NCBI GenBank assembly: GCA_026388915.1
Contig: JAPLIW010000694.1
Span: 1-7,258 of the forward strand
Source: Deltaproteobacteria bacterium
GTDB taxonomy: Bacteria; Desulfobacterota; SM23-61
DNA: 7,258 bases
Direction of reading: 5' to 3'
Under the pieces are notes generated by a model, which searched no databases, was not told the origin of the DNA, and saw nothing but the letters and a program-made list of their open reading frames with translations. A program made the translations under genes and the position numbers. Positions 5,647-7,258 of the stretch are shown here, piece by piece; position 1 is the stretch's first letter, and each line of letters starts with the position of its first letter.

Positions 5647-6531
5647 ATGGTCAGAAGGGAAACTTGGAGCCTTGGGCAGTTCAGTCGAACGCTTTTCCCG
5701 CTTTTGGCTTTATGCTTCTTCTGGGTCGGCGCTGCCCTGGCCGCCGATAACCCGGAATGTTTCAAGTGCCACCAGAATCCCAAACTCAGCAAGGGAAAGA
5801 AGGACGGCTCCCTCCTTGCCCTCCACGTGGACGAAAAGGCCTTTGCCGCGTCGGCCCACGGGGCGGCCGGAATGGGATGCACGGACTGCCACCAGGAAGC
5901 CAAGCCGAACGTCCATCCCGCGGAAGGTTTTCCCGAAGTCGGATGCATCAACTGTCACCAGGATTCGGCGGAGGCCTACAAGCAGACGGCCCACGGGATG
6001 ATGCTCGAGAGCGGCATGGAACGGGCCCCGAAATGCCAGGATTGCCATACGGCCCATTACCTGCGCAAGATCGCCGACCCGCAATCGCCGGTAAAGGCTT
6101 CCCGCCTGCCGGAAGCCTGCGCCAAGTGTCATGATGCCGCGAAGCCGCCCAAAGGATTTTTCATGGCCCTGGCCACCTACCGGATCATGGGCCATCCCAA
6201 AACCAACCTGGGGCAATGTTACGACACCCAGGGATGCGCCAACTGCCATCCGGATAATGCGGGGCATCCGCAAAAGAAGGGCCCCGGCCCTTCCTGCGTC
6301 AAATGCCATGATCCCTCGACTTCCAAGCCGCTCCTTTTGGGACCGATCCATTTCAAAGTTTCCTTCTGGGAGCAACCGGTTCCTTTCCTCCTGCGGTTTC
6401 TCTACGGGGCCGGCCTGATCCTCGCTGTGTTGGCCTGCGTCGTGTTCTTCGGCTATCGGACCTATACGAAGAGGAAGGCCCAAAAGGCGCAAGGGGAGAA
6501 ACCCGCCGAGGGGCAGGGAACTCCTTCCTGA
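5647..6531 (+). CDS. Membrane-anchored heptaheme cytochrome c
   Basis: The 294-residue product has an N-terminal Sec signal (about 1-32, ending ALA before ADNPE), a heme region and a C-terminal membrane helix (about 246-270) followed by a basic tail. Seven CxxCH heme sites are present, with their first cysteines at 38, 78, 100, 130, 158, 197 and 217. Eight other histidines in the heme region (60, 71, 90, 116, 137, 183, 207, 235) could supply the second axial ligands, so all seven hemes may be bis-His. AHG before CTDCH resembles cytochrome c3/NrfH-like families, but I cannot name a characterised member. An extra cysteine at 191 precedes the sixth heme. ATG 5647 has AGAGAGGA at 5632-5639. Topology should place the hemes in the periplasm. 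The gene lies 67 bases after the EMO-type enzyme and before a strong terminator, so it is likely the last gene of that unit and may carry quinol-derived electrons outward. Confidence 0.9.
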   Translation: MVRRETWSLGQFSRTLFPLLALCFFWVGAALAADNPECFKCHQNPKLSKGKKDGSLLALHVDEKAFAASAHGAAGMGCTDCHQEAKPNVHPAEGFPEVGCINCHQDSAEAYKQTAHGMMLESGMERAPKCQDCHTAHYLRKIADPQSPVKASRLPEACAKCHDAAKPPKGFFMALATYRIMGHPKTNLGQCYDTQGCANCHPDNAGHPQKKGPGPSCVKCHDPSTSKPLLLGPIHFKVSFWEQPVPFLLRFLYGAGLILAVLACVVFFGYRTYTKRKAQKAQGEKPAEGQGTPS

Positions 6532-6532
6532 T

Positions 6533-6545
6533 GAGCGCTTCGCTC
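6533..6545 (+). repeat. Small hairpin at the end of the cytochrome gene
   Basis: GAGCG (6533-6537) and CGCTC (6541-6545) pair around CTT directly after the stop codon. It has no T-run. It may help 3'-end stability together with the main terminator downstream. Confidence 0.35.
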
Positions 6546-6586
6546 CCAGACCGGCTTCAAAGGCCTTGAAACTCAGGTTGAGGATT

Positions 6587-6633
6587 GAGGCAAGAAGAAA
6601 GAAAACGGTTTTTTTCTTCTTGCCTCTTTTTTT
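6587..6633 (+). terminator. Strong intrinsic terminator after the cytochrome gene
   Basis: A 14-bp perfect stem joins GAGGCAAGAAGAAA (6587-6600) to its reverse complement at 6613-6626. It extends inward by four more pairs (one G-U) to an ACGG loop. Seven Ts follow at 6627-6633. This is a canonical rho-independent terminator on the + strand, and it closes the fadR-etf-EMO-cytochrome unit. Confidence 0.93.
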
Positions 6634-6643
6634 GCCGGATGTC

Positions 6644-6672
6644 TTGTCACCCCACCTGCAAAGTGGTATAAG
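6644..6672 (+). promoter_or_regulatory. Sigma70-like promoter of the acyl-CoA dehydrogenase gene
   Basis: TTGTCA (6644-6649) and TATAAG (6667-6672) each match five of six consensus bases and are separated by exactly 17 bases. They lie immediately after the terminator and about 70 bases before the next start, so the dehydrogenase gene probably has its own promoter. No FadR-like palindrome is visible near it. Confidence 0.7.
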
Positions 6673-6743
6673 AATCAGTACTTGCATTTCGGCCTGGAAA
6701 AGCAGACCATGCGTCAGAAAACATATTCTAAGGAGGAATGATC

Positions 6744-7258
6744 ATGGATTTTCAGTTTTCACCCCAGCAGGAACTGCTCAGAAAGAGCGTGCGGGAATTC
6801 GCCGAAGGGGCCATCGCTCCCAAGGTCCAGCACATGGAGGAGACGGATGATATCCCCTGGGGTCTTTACCAGGAGATGTCCAAACAGCTGTACATGGGCG
6901 TGCTCATCCCCAAAGAATTCGGGGGAACCGCATTGGGAAATCTGGCCCGGATGATCATGCTGGAAGAAGTGGGGCGGGTTTCGGCGGCTATGGCCATGGC
7001 CCTGCAGATCTTCCATCTGGGAACGGTGCCCATCGTGGATTTCGGCAAGGAAGCCCAGAAGAAAAAATACCTGCCGGCCCTGGCCAAAGGGGAACGCCTG
7101 TCCACCATCGCCGTGACCGAGGCCACGGGGGGGTCGGATCCCACGGGCATTCAGACCACCGCCAAGCTGCAGGGGGACAGCTACATTCTCAACGGCCGGA
7201 AGTGCTTCATCACCCACGGCCACGTGGCCGATGTCTTGACCATCATGGCCAAGACGGG
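6744..7258 (+). CDS. Acyl-CoA dehydrogenase, N-terminal part (cut by window end)
   Basis: The visible 171 residues begin MDFQFSPQQELLRKSVREFA, the typical all-alpha N-terminal domain. KKKYLPALAKGE (107-118) follows, and then the family signature AVTEATGGSDPTG (123-135), which lines the FAD and acyl-CoA site. The middle beta-domain starts with GRKCFITHG (151-159), where many relatives have FITNG. The catalytic glutamate region lies beyond the window. The start is ATG 6744 with AGGAGG at 6731-6736. An in-frame ATG at 6738 is too close to that site. The product should oxidise an acyl-CoA to enoyl-CoA and pass electrons to the EtfAB encoded upstream. Substrate chain length or type cannot be told from this part. 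Confidence 0.95.
   Translation, partial: MDFQFSPQQELLRKSVREFAEGAIAPKVQHMEETDDIPWGLYQEMSKQLYMGVLIPKEFGGTALGNLARMIMLEEVGRVSAAMAMALQIFHLGTVPIVDFGKEAQKKKYLPALAKGERLSTIAVTEATGGSDPTGIQTTAKLQGDSYILNGRKCFITHGHVADVLTIMAKT

Noticed and set aside
5342..6001. 219-codon + frame bridging the EMO gene and the cytochrome gene
   Set aside because: It is out of frame with two well-supported genes and low in complexity (G, P and R rich).

Overview
The window carries a compact fatty-acid beta-oxidation electron-transfer locus, all genes on the + strand. The coding DNA is GC-rich. An ETF couple next to a membrane Fe-S ETF:quinone oxidoreductase of the EMO/DUF224 type, a multiheme cytochrome c and an acyl-CoA dehydrogenase suggests an anaerobic or syntrophic bacterium with menaquinone, most likely Desulfobacterota (Syntrophia/Syntrophobacteria/Geobacter-like). 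That taxonomic guess is inference from gene content, not from a marker gene.

Layout. Bases 1-688 hold no convincing gene except perhaps the last codons of one entering from the left (stop at 48-50). The stretch contains a GC hairpin (71-89), a nested inverted repeat (130-386), two small hairpins (433-481) and an AT-rich promoter (560-588) with a perfect palindromic operator (595-612). Next come a TetR-family regulator of the FadR type (710-1324), a gap with a 3x10-bp inverted repeat (1338-1444), etfB (1474-2265), a gap with two GC palindromes (2284-2340), etfA (2417-3409), a gap opening with a strong hairpin (3419-3446), a 667-residue membrane b-type cytochrome/iron-sulfur protein (3576-5579) and a seven-heme, membrane-anchored periplasmic cytochrome c (5647-6531). 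A textbook intrinsic terminator (6587-6633) follows. A new sigma70-like promoter (6644-6672) then leads into an acyl-CoA dehydrogenase cut by the window end (6744 onward).

How it works together (family knowledge plus inference). Acyl-CoA dehydrogenases pass electrons to the EtfAB flavoprotein. EtfAB passes them to the membrane Fe-S/heme b protein, which reduces menaquinone. The heptaheme cytochrome just downstream could take electrons from the quinol pool or from the membrane enzyme to a periplasmic acceptor such as formate dehydrogenase, hydrogenase or an extracellular wire. The FadR-like repressor probably senses long-chain acyl-CoA and controls the unit from the operator beside its own promoter. 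That operator matches the Bacillus subtilis FadR consensus as I remember it.

The most interesting points are the pairing of an EMO-type enzyme with a dedicated heptaheme cytochrome c, the FadR box, and the structured repeats of visibly different types in several intergenic gaps.
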